A DNA stretch of 64,000 bases from Rehaibacterium terrae (GTDB taxonomy: Bacteria > Pseudomonadota > Gammaproteobacteria > Xanthomonadales > Xanthomonadaceae), in the NCBI RefSeq assembly GCF_014202935.1, contig NZ_JACHHX010000008.1, forward strand, positions 62,001 through 126,000, written 5' to 3'. The notes beneath the pieces were generated by a model. That model was not told the DNA's origin, ran no database searches, and worked only from the letters and a program-made list of their open reading frames with translations. Of the stretch, positions 49,858 through 58,681 are shown in pieces. The stretch's first letter is position 1. The number at the start of each line of letters is the position of its first letter. Made by a program: the position numbers and the translations under genes.

Positions 49858-50045
49858 GGCCCGTTGGTTCCCGGTCATCGATCGGCCGGGATTGAAAGGG
49901 AAGCCGGTGAGACTCCGGCGCTGCCCCGCAGCGGTATTGGGAAACGAAAGCCGTCGATGGCACTGGGATCCTGGATCCTGGGAAGCCCGGCCGGTAGGTG
50001 AGGCGACCGCCTCGCGTCCCTGAGCCCGAAGACCTGCCAACAGCC
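49858..50045 (+). promoter_or_regulatory. Cobalamin (adenosylcobalamin) riboswitch
   Basis: The aptamer is recognisable by its conserved blocks in order: TTGGTTCCCGGTCAT at the 5' side, then AAGCCGGTGAGACTCCGGCG and CTGCCCCGCAGCGGTA (the B12 box region), then GGCACTGGGATCC, and finally GAAGACCTGCCAA. It precedes nrdA by about 240 bases on the same strand. A following hairpin CCGCGCG/CGCGCGG at about 50044-50066 may be part of the switch. By family precedent, bound cobalamin turns the downstream gene off. Confidence 0.9.
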
Positions 50046-50285
50046 GCGCGCCGCACGAACGCGCGGTCCCGGCTGAAGGACCTTTCGCGGGAAAGGCGGC
50101 CGGACGCGATGCCTGCCCGTCCGCGGCCGGCCTGCGTCCGTCCCTTTCCTCCCGGAAGCTCCGGCGCCCGCGGGGGCGCGACCGGATGCCGCGCGCCGCG
50201 TGCGCGTCCGCATCCTGCCGTGTTCCCGTGTCCGCGGTCCTGCGAGGGACGGGCCGCGCCACGTGCGACACCGCAGGAAGTCGCC

Positions 50286-52673
50286 ATGACCACCACCACC
50301 GCCCCGGCCGATGCCGCCCGCCCCGGCACCGCGCCCCGTCTCGAACTGACCCCACCGCCGCACGCCGGCGGCATGACCGTCACCAAGCGCAACGGCCGCC
50401 GCGAGCCGGTCGACCTCAACAAGATCCTGCGCGCCATCCAGCGCTGCTGCGATGGTCTGTACGCGGTCGATCCGATGCGCATCGCCACCCGCACCATCTC
50501 CGGCCTGTACGACGGCGCCAGCACCCGCGAACTGGACGAGCTGTCGATCCGCACCGCCGCCCTGCTCACCGCCGAGGAGCCCGAGTACGGCCGGCTGGCC
50601 GCGCGCCTGCTGGCCAACGTGATCGCCAAGGAGGTCGCCGGCCAGGAGATCCACGCCTTCTCGCAGGCGATCGCCCGCGGCCACGAACTGGGCCTGATCG
50701 GCGAGCGCCTGCTCGGCTTCGTCCAGGCGCACGCGCGCAAGCTCAACGACGCCCTCGATCCGGCGCTCGACCGGCGCTTCGAGTACTTCGGCCTGCGCAC
50801 GCTGTACGACCGCTACCTGCTCAAGCATCCGGGCACGCGGCGGGTCATCGAGACCCCGCAGCAGTTCTTCCTGCGCATCGCCTGCGCGCTGAGCGAGGAC
50901 GTCAACGAGGCGCTGGCGCTGTACCGGCGCATGGCCGAGCTCGACTACCTGCCCAGCTCGCCGACCCTGTTCAACGCTGGCACGACCCACGAGCAGCTGT
51001 CCTCCTGCTTCCTGCTCGACTCGCCGGCCGACTCGCTGGAGGCGATCTACCAGCGCTATGCCGACGTCGCCATGCTGAGCAAGTTCTCCGGCGGCATCGG
51101 CCTGTCCTACAGCCGCGTGCGCTCGCGCGGCTCGCTGATCCGCAGCACCAACGGCCTGTCCAACGGCATCGTGCCCTGGCTGAAGACGCTGGATGCCTCG
51201 GTGGCCGCGGTCAACCAGGGCGGCAAGCGCAAGGGCGCCTGCTGCGTGTATCTGGAGCCCTGGCATGCCGACATCGAGGAGTTCCTCGAACTGCGCGACA
51301 ACACCGGCGACGAGGCGCGCCGCACCCACAACCTCAACCTCGCCAACTGGATCCCCGACCTGTTCATGCGCCGGGTCGAGGCCGATGCGATGTGGTCGCT
51401 GTTCGATCCCAAGACGGTGCCGGAGCTGGTCGACCTCTGGGGCGAGGCCTTCGAGCGCGCCTACGAGCAGGCCGAGGCGCGCGGGCTGGCGCAGCGCCAG
51501 GTGCGCGCGCGCGAGCTGTACGCGCGGATGATGCGCACCCTGGCCCAGACCGGCAACGGCTGGGTGACCTTCAAGGACAAGGCCAACCGCGCCTGCAACC
51601 AGACTGCGAAGCCGGGCAACGTCGTGCACCTGTCGAACCTGTGCACCGAGATCCTCGAAGTCACCTCGGCCGGGGAAACCGCCGTCTGCAACCTCGGCTC
51701 GATCAACCTCGCCCGCCACCTCGACGACGACGGCGAATTCGACTTCGACAAGCTGGCCGAGACCGTGCGGCTGGCGGTGCGCCAGCTCGACCGCGTCATC
51801 GACCTCAACTTCTACCCGATCGAGTCGGCGCGCCGCGGCAACCTGCGCTGGCGGCCGGTGGGACTGGGCGTGATGGGCCTGCAGGACGTGTTCTTCCGCC
51901 GCCGCCTGCCGTTCGACGCGCCCGAGGCGCGCGCGCTGTCGCGGCGCATCGCCGAGGAAATCTATTTCCACGCCCTGCAGGCCTCCTGCGAGCTGGCCGA
52001 GGAGAAGGGCGCGCACCCGGCCTTCGCCGACACCCGCGCCGCCGCCGGCGAGCTGCAGTTCGATGCCTGGGGCGTGACCCCGGAGCAGCCGGCGCGCTGG
52101 GATGCGCTGCGCGCGCGCATCGCGCGTCACGGCCTGCGCAACTCGCTGCTGATCGCGATCGCGCCGACCGCCACCATCGCCTCGATCGCCGGCTGCTACG
52201 AATGCGTCGAGCCGCAGGTGAGCAACCTGTTCAAGCGCGAGACGCTGTCCGGCGACTTCCTGCAGGTCAACCGCTACCTGGTCGAGGAGCTGAAGAAACT
52301 CGGCCTGTGGACGCCGGAGCTGCGCGACCGCATCAAGCTGGCGGAAGGCTCGGTGCAGTCGATCGAAGCCATCCCGGCCGAGCTGCGCGCCGTCTACCGC
52401 ACCGCCTGGGAAATCCCGATGCGGTCGCTGATCGACATGGCCGCCGAGCGCGGCGCCTTCATCGACCAGGCGCAGTCGCTCAACCTGTTCATGGAGAACC
52501 CGAACATCGGCGCGCTCAGCTCGATGTACATGTACGCCTGGAAGCGCGGCCTCAAGACCACCTACTACCTGCGCTCGCGCCCGGCCACCCGCATCGCCAA
52601 GGCCACGGTCAGCGACACCGCCGCGGTGGTGTGCTCGCTGGAGAACCCCGAAGCCTGCGAGGCCTGCCAGTAG
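50286..52673 (+). CDS. nrdA: Ribonucleoside-diphosphate reductase alpha subunit (class I)
   Basis: A 795-residue catalytic subunit that makes deoxyribonucleotides. An ATP-cone (about residues 30-120; MTVTKRNGRREPVDLNKIL) gives allosteric control. Catalytic residues are visible: Cys in SSCFLLDS, NLCTEI (Asn, thiyl-radical Cys, Glu), the second redox Cys in AVCNLGSINL, the Tyr pair in GLKTTYYLRS and the C-terminal CEAC. GGAAG precedes the ATG, which is better than earlier in-frame ATGs reading through the leader. It is controlled by the upstream cobalamin riboswitch. Its partner nrdB should follow directly but is displaced by an inserted gene. Confidence 0.97.
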   Translation: MTTTTAPADAARPGTAPRLELTPPPHAGGMTVTKRNGRREPVDLNKILRAIQRCCDGLYAVDPMRIATRTISGLYDGASTRELDELSIRTAALLTAEEPEYGRLAARLLANVIAKEVAGQEIHAFSQAIARGHELGLIGERLLGFVQAHARKLNDALDPALDRRFEYFGLRTLYDRYLLKHPGTRRVIETPQQFFLRIACALSEDVNEALALYRRMAELDYLPSSPTLFNAGTTHEQLSSCFLLDSPADSLEAIYQRYADVAMLSKFSGGIGLSYSRVRSRGSLIRSTNGLSNGIVPWLKTLDASVAAVNQGGKRKGACCVYLEPWHADIEEFLELRDNTGDEARRTHNLNLANWIPDLFMRRVEADAMWSLFDPKTVPELVDLWGEAFERAYEQAEARGLAQRQVRARELYARMMRTLAQTGNGWVTFKDKANRACNQTAKPGNVVHLSNLCTEILEVTSAGETAVCNLGSINLARHLDDDGEFDFDKLAETVRLAVRQLDRVIDLNFYPIESARRGNLRWRPVGLGVMGLQDVFFRRRLPFDAPEARALSRRIAEEIYFHALQASCELAEEKGAHPAFADTRAAAGELQFDAWGVTPEQPARWDALRARIARHGLRNSLLIAIAPTATIASIAGCYECVEPQVSNLFKRETLSGDFLQVNRYLVEELKKLGLWTPELRDRIKLAEGSVQSIEAIPAELRAVYRTAWEIPMRSLIDMAAERGAFIDQAQSLNLFMENPNIGALSSMYMYAWKRGLKTTYYLRSRPATRIAKATVSDTAAVVCSLENPEACEACQ

Positions 52674-52687
52674 GCGAGTGGGGAGCC

Positions 52688-53211
52688 ACGAGTGAGGAGG
52701 AGTGGGAAACGAGAGAAAAGCGCCGGGCAGGCCGGTCACGTCCGTCCGGCCCGCTCACATCACGCCTGCGCTTTTCGTCCTGACCGTGCCGTCTTCTCGG
52801 GAGATTCGCGGCGCCGACGTCTGAGTGCGGTGAGCATCCTGCTGACTTCATCGATGGCATTGCGCATGGAACGGCTTTCCCGTTCGGGGAACCAGCCGAC
52901 CTGCTCGCAGAGCGTGAGCAGGGTTTCCAGTTCCGCCGCCGAACCATGGGCGATGGCGAGGAAGTGGGCCTTGTCTCTCGTGGCCTCCCGTGTCCACCCT
53001 TCGGCGATGTTGCAGGCCACCGATACGGCCGCACGTGTCATTTGTGACCGTACACCGTACAACTCCTCGCGCGGAAGGCGCGGCACCAGTCGATACACCT
53101 CGCGTACAACCTCCATGGCGCGTTTCCATACTTCCGTATTCCGGTAATGCATATGACCTCCATTGTCACGACCAACGTACCCATCCTGGTTTCTCACTCC
53201 TCCTCACTCGT
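52688..53211. mobile_element. Putative inverted-repeat-bounded element inserted between nrdA and nrdB
   Basis: The stretch is bounded by a 23-base sequence at 52688-52710 (ACGAGTGAGGAGGAGTGG and following GAAAC) and its near-exact reverse complement at 53189-53211 (22 of 23 matching). Inside lies a single gene on the minus strand, a four-helix-bundle protein, opposite to nrdA and nrdB. The left end begins 14 bases after the nrdA stop. The right end lies inside the nrdB reading frame. No transposase is present. Whether the unit moves, and how, is inference; the geometry and the in-frame reading into nrdB are directly visible. Confidence 0.6.
52760..53152 (-). CDS. Four-helix-bundle protein of the S23 / rRNA intervening-sequence family
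   Basis: A 130-residue protein with the family pattern: YRNTEVWKRAMEVVREVY, LPREELYGVRSQMTRAAVSV, ACNIAEGWTR, FLAIAHGSAAELETLL and LCEQVGW. The tail after about residue 110 is Arg/Lys-rich (LTALRRRRRESPEKTARSGR). Relatives were first seen within 23S rRNA intervening sequences and include the accessory Avd protein of diversity-generating retroelements, but no reverse transcriptase is present here. The start codon abuts the nrdB start on the other strand (CATATG). Function unknown. It is antisense to the nrdA-nrdB path and flanked by inverted repeats. Confidence 0.85.
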   Translation of the reverse strand: MHYRNTEVWKRAMEVVREVYRLVPRLPREELYGVRSQMTRAAVSVACNIAEGWTREATRDKAHFLAIAHGSAAELETLLTLCEQVGWFPERESRSMRNAIDEVSRMLTALRRRRRESPEKTARSGRKAQA

Positions 53212-54214
53212 TTCTCGTCTGCTCGACCCCGGCTTCGACCTTACCCTGCGGCCGATGCGCTATCCGCAGTTCTACGAGATGTACCGCGACGCGATCCGCA
53301 ACACCTGGACCGTCGAGGAGGTCGACTTCTCGCTCGACGTCAACGACCTCAGGCACAAGCTCGGCCCGGCCGAGCGGCACCTGATCGAGCGGCTGGTGGC
53401 CTTCTTCGCCACCGGCGACTCGATCGTCGCCAACAACCTGGTGCTCAACCTCTACCAGCACATCAATGCCCCGGAGGCGCGCATGTACCTCTCGCGGCAA
53501 CTGTTCGAGGAGGCGCTGCATGTGCAGTTCTACCTGACCCTGCTCGACACCTACCTGCCCGAGCCGGAGGCGCGCGCGCGCGCCTTCGCCGCGGTCGAGA
53601 ACATCCCCTCGATCCGCCGCAAGGCCGAGTTCTGCTTCAAGTGGATGGATTCCATCCAGAACCTCCAGCGCATCGAGACCGGCGCGCAGCGGCGGCAGTT
53701 CCTGCTCAACCTGGTCTGCTTCGCCGCCTGCATCGAGGGCCTGTTCTTCTTCGCCGCCTTCGCCTACGTCTACTACCTGCGCTCGCGCGGGCTGCTGCCG
53801 GGCCTGGCTTCGGGCACCAACTGGGTGTTCCGCGACGAGAGCGGTCACATGGCCTTCGCCTTCGAGGTGATCCGGGTCGTGCGCGAGGAGGAGCCGGCGC
53901 TGTTCGACGAGGCGTTGCGGCACGACATCGTGCGGATGCTGGAAGAGGCGGTGGACTGCGAATACCGCTTTGCCGAGGACGTGCTCTCCGGCGGCGTCGC
54001 CGGACTGTCGCTGCGCGACATGCGGCAGTACCTGGAATACGTCGCCGACCTGCGCCTGAAGCAGCTCGGCCTGCCGGCCCGCTTCGGTGCCGGCAACCCG
54101 TTCGCCTTCATGGACCTGCAGGACGTGCAGGAGCTGACCAACTTCTTCGAGCGCCGCGTCTCCGCCTACCAGGTCGGCGTGCAGGGCGAGGTCACCTTCG
54201 ACGCGGCGTTCTGA
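53147..54214 (+). CDS. nrdB: Ribonucleoside-diphosphate reductase beta subunit (class I)
   Basis: A radical-generating subunit of about 353-355 residues. Metal ligands are in place: Asp in VEEVDFS, Glu and His in FEEALH, the radical Tyr four residues later (HVQFY), Glu in ACIEGLFFF, and Glu/His in RDESGHMAF. It passes its radical to NrdA. The normal family N-terminus begins near LLDPGFDLTLRPMRYP. Here it is preceded by MTSIVTTNVPILVSHSSSLV and SR, of which VSHSSSLVSR is encoded by the flanking repeat, so the start appears to have been replaced by inserted DNA. The ATGs at 53147 and 53153 are both possible; neither has a good ribosome-binding site. Confidence 0.92.
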   Translation: MHMTSIVTTNVPILVSHSSSLVSRLLDPGFDLTLRPMRYPQFYEMYRDAIRNTWTVEEVDFSLDVNDLRHKLGPAERHLIERLVAFFATGDSIVANNLVLNLYQHINAPEARMYLSRQLFEEALHVQFYLTLLDTYLPEPEARARAFAAVENIPSIRRKAEFCFKWMDSIQNLQRIETGAQRRQFLLNLVCFAACIEGLFFFAAFAYVYYLRSRGLLPGLASGTNWVFRDESGHMAFAFEVIRVVREEEPALFDEALRHDIVRMLEEAVDCEYRFAEDVLSGGVAGLSLRDMRQYLEYVADLRLKQLGLPARFGAGNPFAFMDLQDVQELTNFFERRVSAYQVGVQGEVTFDAAF

Positions 54215-54256
54215 CGGGCCGGGAATCGGGCATGGGAATCGGGAGTGGTCAGCCGC

Positions 54257-54623
54257 GACACCACCCCCACCCAACCCTCCCCCTGAGGGGGAGGGCTTCA
54301 AGAGATGCGTCGCCACTTCCTCCGACGGCGAGGGCAGCAAAGGCAAACTCCGTCCACCACCGAAGCGACGCTTCGCTCGCTCCTCCTCAGGGGGAGGGCT
54401 TTGTGGCGAGATACCGCCACCTTTCTGCAAAGCGAGTGGAGGATGGCCGGCACGGCCCGCCACCGAGGCGGCGCTTCGCTCGCTCCTCCTCATGGGGAGG
54501 GCTTTGTGGCGAGATACCGCCACCTTTCTGCAGAGCGAGTGGAGGATGGCCAGCACGGCCCGCCACCGAAGCGGCGCTTTGCTCCCTCCCCCTCAGGGGG
54601 AGGGTTGGGGTGGGGGTGGTGTC
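54257..54623. repeat. Composite repeat: 39-base inverted ends around tandem 103-bp units
   Basis: The whole gap between nrdB and the amidohydrolase gene is repeat DNA. The left end (54257-54295, from GACACCACCCCCACCCAAC to CCCCTGAGGGGGAGGG) and the right end (54584-54623) are reverse complements apart from one extra G. Between them two nearly identical 103-base units start at 54398 and 54501 (GCTTTGTGGCGAGATACCGC...), after a diverged third unit. The ends contain the CTCCCCCT-AGGGGGAG palindrome common in dispersed proteobacterial repeats. No convincing gene lies in this stretch. Confidence 0.8.
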
Positions 54624-54716
54624 CAGCGCTGCCGGGGCATGCTGCCCAGCGCGCGCCCGGTTCACCCCGCGCCGCCGCTGCCGCATGATGGAGCCCTTTC
54701 CAGCCGGAGACCGCCG

Positions 54717-56021
54717 ATGCGCCTGCCGCCGCTCGCCGCCGCCCTGCTCGCCGTCGCGCTGACCCCCGCTGCCAGCGCGCACGGCATCCACGACATCGAG
54801 TCGCTCGCCGCCGCCGTCGATGCCCGCGTGCTCGAATGGCGGCGCGACATCCACCAGCACCCGGAGCTGTCCAATCGCGAGTTCCGCACCGCCGCCCTGG
54901 TCGCCGACCACCTGCGTTCGCTGGGGCTGGAACCGCGCACCGGCATCGCCCACACCGGCGTGGTCGCGATCCTGCGCGGCGGCAAGCCCGGCCCGCGCAT
55001 CGCCCTGCGCGCCGACATGGACGCGCTGCCGGTCAGCGAGCGGGTCGATCTGCCGTTCGCCTCCCGCGTCACCACCGAATTCCGCGGTGAGACGGTCGGG
55101 GTGATGCATGCCTGCGGCCACGACGCCCACACGGCGATCCTGATGGGCGTGGCCGAGGCGCTGACGGCGATCCGCGACGAGCTGGCCGGCGAGGTGATGT
55201 TCATCTTCCAGCCGGCCGAGGAAGGCCCGCCCGAGGGCGAGGACGGCGGCGCGCCGCTGATGCTGGAGCAGGGCCTGTTCGCCGACTTCCGGCCCGAGGC
55301 GATCTTCGGCCTGCACGTCTGGGCCAACCTGCACGCCGGCCAGGTCGGCTACCGCAGCGGCCCGTTCATGGCCTCGTCCGACCAGTTCCGCATCGTGGTG
55401 AAGGGCCGGCAGACGCACGGCTCGCGGCCCTGGGGCGGCATCGATCCGATCGTCGCCGCCGCCGATCTCGTCACCAGCGCGCAGACCATCGTCAGCCGCA
55501 ACATCGACATCACCCGGCTGCCGGTGGTGCTGAGTTTCGGCGCGATCAAGGGCGGCATCCGCCACAACATCATTCCCGACCAGGTCGAGCTGATCGGCAC
55601 CATCCGCGCCTTCGACGACGGCATGCGCGAGCAGGTGTTCCGTCGCCTCGGCGAGATCGCCGAGCATGTCGGCCATGCCCACGGCGCGCAGGTCGAGCAC
55701 GCCATCCCGACCCGGCCCGGCAACCCGGTCACCGTCAACGATCCGGCGCTGACCGCGCGCGCGCTGCCCTCGCTGCAGCGCGTGCTCGGCGCCGACAAGG
55801 TGCGCGAGAACCCGCTGATCACCGGCGCCGAGGACTTCTCCTACTTCGCCCGCGAGGTGCCCGGCTTCTACTGGTTCGTCGGCGCCTCGCCGGCCGGCAG
55901 CGACCTGGCCACGGTGCCGAACAACCACTCGCCGGAATTCTTCCTCGACGAGGAGGCGCTGAAGGTCGGTACGCGCACGCTGCTGGCGGTGACGCTCGAC
56001 TACCTCGCCGGCACGCGATGA
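54717..56021 (+). CDS. Exported M20-family amidohydrolase
   Basis: A 434-residue metallopeptidase-like hydrolase with a signal peptide (MRLPPLAAALLAVALTPAASA). The M20D active site is present: metal ligands in HACGHDAHT (131-139), the Glu pair in FQPAEEGPP, and a late histidine in NNHSPEFF. Relatives hydrolyse hippurate, indole-3-acetyl amino acids or N-acetylated amino acids. Export to the periplasm is unusual for cytosolic relatives but common in Xanthomonadales copies. The stop overlaps the next gene (ATGA). GGAGA precedes the ATG. Confidence 0.9.
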   Translation: MRLPPLAAALLAVALTPAASAHGIHDIESLAAAVDARVLEWRRDIHQHPELSNREFRTAALVADHLRSLGLEPRTGIAHTGVVAILRGGKPGPRIALRADMDALPVSERVDLPFASRVTTEFRGETVGVMHACGHDAHTAILMGVAEALTAIRDELAGEVMFIFQPAEEGPPEGEDGGAPLMLEQGLFADFRPEAIFGLHVWANLHAGQVGYRSGPFMASSDQFRIVVKGRQTHGSRPWGGIDPIVAAADLVTSAQTIVSRNIDITRLPVVLSFGAIKGGIRHNIIPDQVELIGTIRAFDDGMREQVFRRLGEIAEHVGHAHGAQVEHAIPTRPGNPVTVNDPALTARALPSLQRVLGADKVRENPLITGAEDFSYFAREVPGFYWFVGASPAGSDLATVPNNHSPEFFLDEEALKVGTRTLLAVTLDYLAGTR

Positions 56022-57379
56022 GTCGCGCGGCGCGCCTCGCCCCCTGGCTGGCAGCGGCGGCCGGGCTGGCCTTCAGCCTGGCCGCGTTCCATCCCGGCTA
56101 CCTCACCTACGACTCGGCGTTGCAGTGGCTGCAGGCGCGGCATGGCGAATACAGCGACATCCATCCGCCGGCGATGGCGATGCTGTGGCGGCAGTTCGAC
56201 CGCCTCGGCCTCGGCCCGGGCGCGATGCTGGCCTGGCACGCGCTGCTGTACTGGGGCGGGCTGGCGCTGCTGTTCGCGGCGCTGCCGCTCAAGCCGTGGC
56301 TGCGCGCGCTCGCGGTGTTGCTGGTCGGGCTGTGGCCGGCCAGCCTCGGTCTGCTGCCGCACATCTGGAAGGACATCCCCACCGCCGCCGGCTTCGTGAT
56401 CGCGCTGGCGCTGCTGCGCTGGGACTGCGAGCGCCCGCATCCGGGCTGGCGGCTGGGCGCGCTGGCGGCGCTGCTGTTCGCCTGCCTGATGCGCCACAAC
56501 GCCATCGCCGGCGCCGCGCCGCTGCTGCTGTGGCTGGTGTGGCGCGAGTTCCGCCTGCAGCGGCCGCAACAGCCCACGCACTGGCCGACGCTGGCGCTGC
56601 TCACGCTCGGGCTGGCGATCTCACTGCAGGCGCTGGCGCTGCTGCCGGCGCGCGCCGACAGCGTCCGCCGCGTCACCGCGCCGTGGTCGGTGGTGGCGCT
56701 GTGGGACATGGCGGCGGTGTCGCCGCACGAGCAGCGCCTGGTCTTTCCCGACGGCTTCGCCGACCCCACGCTCAGCCTCGACGAGCTGCGCGAGGACTTC
56801 TGGCCCAGCGCCAACGCGCCGGTGTTCTACCGCGAGAAACTCTTCCACAGCTTCGACCGTGACTACGACGACGCGCAGGTCGCCGCGCTGCGCCACGCCT
56901 GGCTGCGGCTGCCGCTGGACTACCCGCGCGCCTACTTCGGCCACCGCGCCCGGCTGCTGTGGCTGCTGTTCGGCGGCGACCAGGCCGCCGTCGCCGACCA
57001 TCTGGTGCTGCAACCGGGCATCACCCCGATGGGCGACAACCCGCCGCTGGAGCCCAACCGCAGCGCGCTCAACCGCTGGCTGCAGGCGCGGCTGGACGCG
57101 CTGATCGACACCCCGTTCTTCGCCGGCTGGCTGTACCTGCTGGCCGTGCTCGCGCTCGCCGCCGTCGCCTGGCGCCGTCGCCGCGACGACCTGCCCGCCA
57201 CGCTGGCGCTCGCCGCCGCCGCCTCGGCGGTGGCCTACGTGCTGCCACTGGCCGTGCTCTCGGGCAGCGCCGAATTCCGCTACCTCAACTGGCTGGTGCT
57301 GGCCGCCCTGCTGCTGCCGTTCCTGCTCTGGCCAAGCACGAAACCGTGGGCGCGATGGACGTTGCGGCCGGGAGTGCGC

Positions 57380-57391
<12 letters not shown>
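56018..57391 (+). CDS. Polytopic membrane protein, function unknown
   Basis: A 457-residue integral membrane protein with about ten helices, for example APWLAAAAGLAFSLAAF and ALAVLLVGLWPASLGLLP, with a large extracytoplasmic loop from about residue 215 to 345. The N-terminal LTYDSALQWLQARHGEYSDI and HPPAMAMLWR region resembles the Asp-containing first loop of GT-C glycosyltransferases and related DUFs; this is an impression, not an identification. It overlaps the amidohydrolase stop by four bases. Its last codons (RRSE-stop) lie inside the first unit of a 14-base tandem repeat, so the C-terminus may have been altered by the repeat. Confidence 0.7.
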
Positions 57392-57565
<174 letters not shown>

Positions 57566-57669
57566 CCGCTGCCCTGCATTTCTCCCGCTTCCCGCGCCGG
57601 TGCCCCCGGCTCCTGCCTCCGGCTCGCGATCTCCGTCGCGCCTGCGCGAGGCCGGTCGCGCCGTAGAAT

Positions 57670-58503
57670 ATGGCGATGACGACTCCCGAACATTCCCCGC
57701 TGGGCAGGGCCGTCGCCTATCCCAGCCAGTACGACCCCACCCTGCTGTTCCCGATCCCGCGCCAGCCCAAGCGCGACCAGATCGGCCTGCCCTCGCCGCC
57801 GCCGTTCCATGGCGTCGATATCTGGAACGCCTACGAGCTGGGCTGGCTGGATGCACGCGGCAAGCCGCGGGTGGCGCTGGCCGAGTTCCGGGTGCCGGCC
57901 GATTCGCCCAACCTCATCGAATCCAAGAGCTTCAAGCTCTACCTCAACAGCCTCAACCAGACCCGCATCGACAGCAGCGAGGCGCTGCGCGCGATGCTGG
58001 TGAAAGACCTGTCGGCCGCCGCCGGCGCGCCGGTCAGCGTGGTGCTGCTGCCGCCGAGCGTGTCGCACGCCTTCCAGGTGGAGCCGCTGGCCGGCGAGTG
58101 CATCGACGACCTGCCGATCGCCATCGACCACTACGGCCCGCCGCGCGCCGACTTCCTCGCCGTGGACGATCAGCGCCGCGCCGAAGAAACCCTGGTGACG
58201 CATCTGCTCAAGTCCAACTGCCCGGTGACCGGCCAGCCGGACTGGGCCAGCCTGCGCATCGCCTACGCCGGCCCGCGCATCGACCGCGCCGGCCTGCTGC
58301 GCTACGTGGTGAGCTTCCGCGAGCACAACGAATTCCACGAGCAGTGCGTGGAGCGGATCTTCCTCGACCTGCTGCGCCGCTGCGCGCCGAGCAGGCTGAC
58401 CGTGAGCGCCCGCTACACCCGCCGTGGCGGGCTCGACATCAATCCCTTCCGCAGCAACGTCCCCGGCGCCAGCGCCGACAACCCGCGCAGCGTGCGCCAG
58501 TAG
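57670..58503 (+). CDS. queF: NADPH-dependent 7-cyano-7-deazaguanine reductase
   Basis: A 277-residue enzyme that reduces preQ0 to preQ1 in queuosine synthesis. It is the long, E. coli-type QueF made of two T-fold halves. The substrate motif [16 protein letters not shown] lies at about 84-99, the nucleophilic Cys184 in [12 protein letters not shown] and Asp191 nearby, and the C-terminus has [14 protein letters not shown]. The ATG at 57670 and another at 57676 are both possible. It is isolated between repeat arrays. Confidence 0.96.
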   Translation: MAMTTPEHSPLGRAVAYPSQYDPTLLFPIPRQPKRDQIGLPSPPPFHGVDIWNAYELGWLDARGKPRVALAEFRVPADSPNLIESKSFKLYLNSLNQTRIDSSEALRAMLVKDLSAAAGAPVSVVLLPPSVSHAFQVEPLAGECIDDLPIAIDHYGPPRADFLAVDDQRRAEETLVTHLLKSNCPVTGQPDWASLRIAYAGPRIDRAGLLRYVVSFREHNEFHEQCVERIFLDLLRRCAPSRLTVSARYTRRGGLDINPFRSNVPGASADNPRSVRQ

Positions 58504-58540
58504 CCGCCACGCCCTTCGCAGCGGCTTCGGCCACGACCGA

Positions 58541-58665
58541 GTGATGAGGAGCGAGTGAAGAGGAGTGAGGAGTGAGAGAAAGCATCGGCTCGCCGAAGTC
58601 CCTCTCATCTCTCATTTCTCACTCCTCTTCACTCACCCCTCTTCACTCGTTTCTCGCTCCTGGAG
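58541..58665. repeat. G/A-rich inverted repeat between queF and TonB receptor
   Basis: The left arm carries GAGGAGCGAGTGAAGAGGAG and TGAGGAGTGAGAG, followed by AAGCATCGGCTCGCC. The right arm (58599-58664) is its approximate reverse complement (TTTCTCACTCCTCTTCACTC and CGTTTCTCGCTCC). The unit is built from the same 14-base motif as 57380-57547 and the same core as the nrdA-nrdB element, but without a gene inside. It lies between convergent genes and could form a large hairpin. Confidence 0.75.
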
Positions 58666-58681
58666 TTGCGGCTTCCGCCGC

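Noticed and set aside
50109-50285. An upstream start for nrdA inside the riboswitch leader
   Set aside because: The extra residues are Pro/Arg-rich and unlike NrdA, while the ATG at 50286 has a good GGAAG ribosome-binding site.
52688-53211. Diversity-generating retroelement, because of the Avd-like fold
   Set aside because: There is no reverse transcriptase and no template/variable repeat pair with adenine-biased differences; only the four-helix-bundle gene is present.
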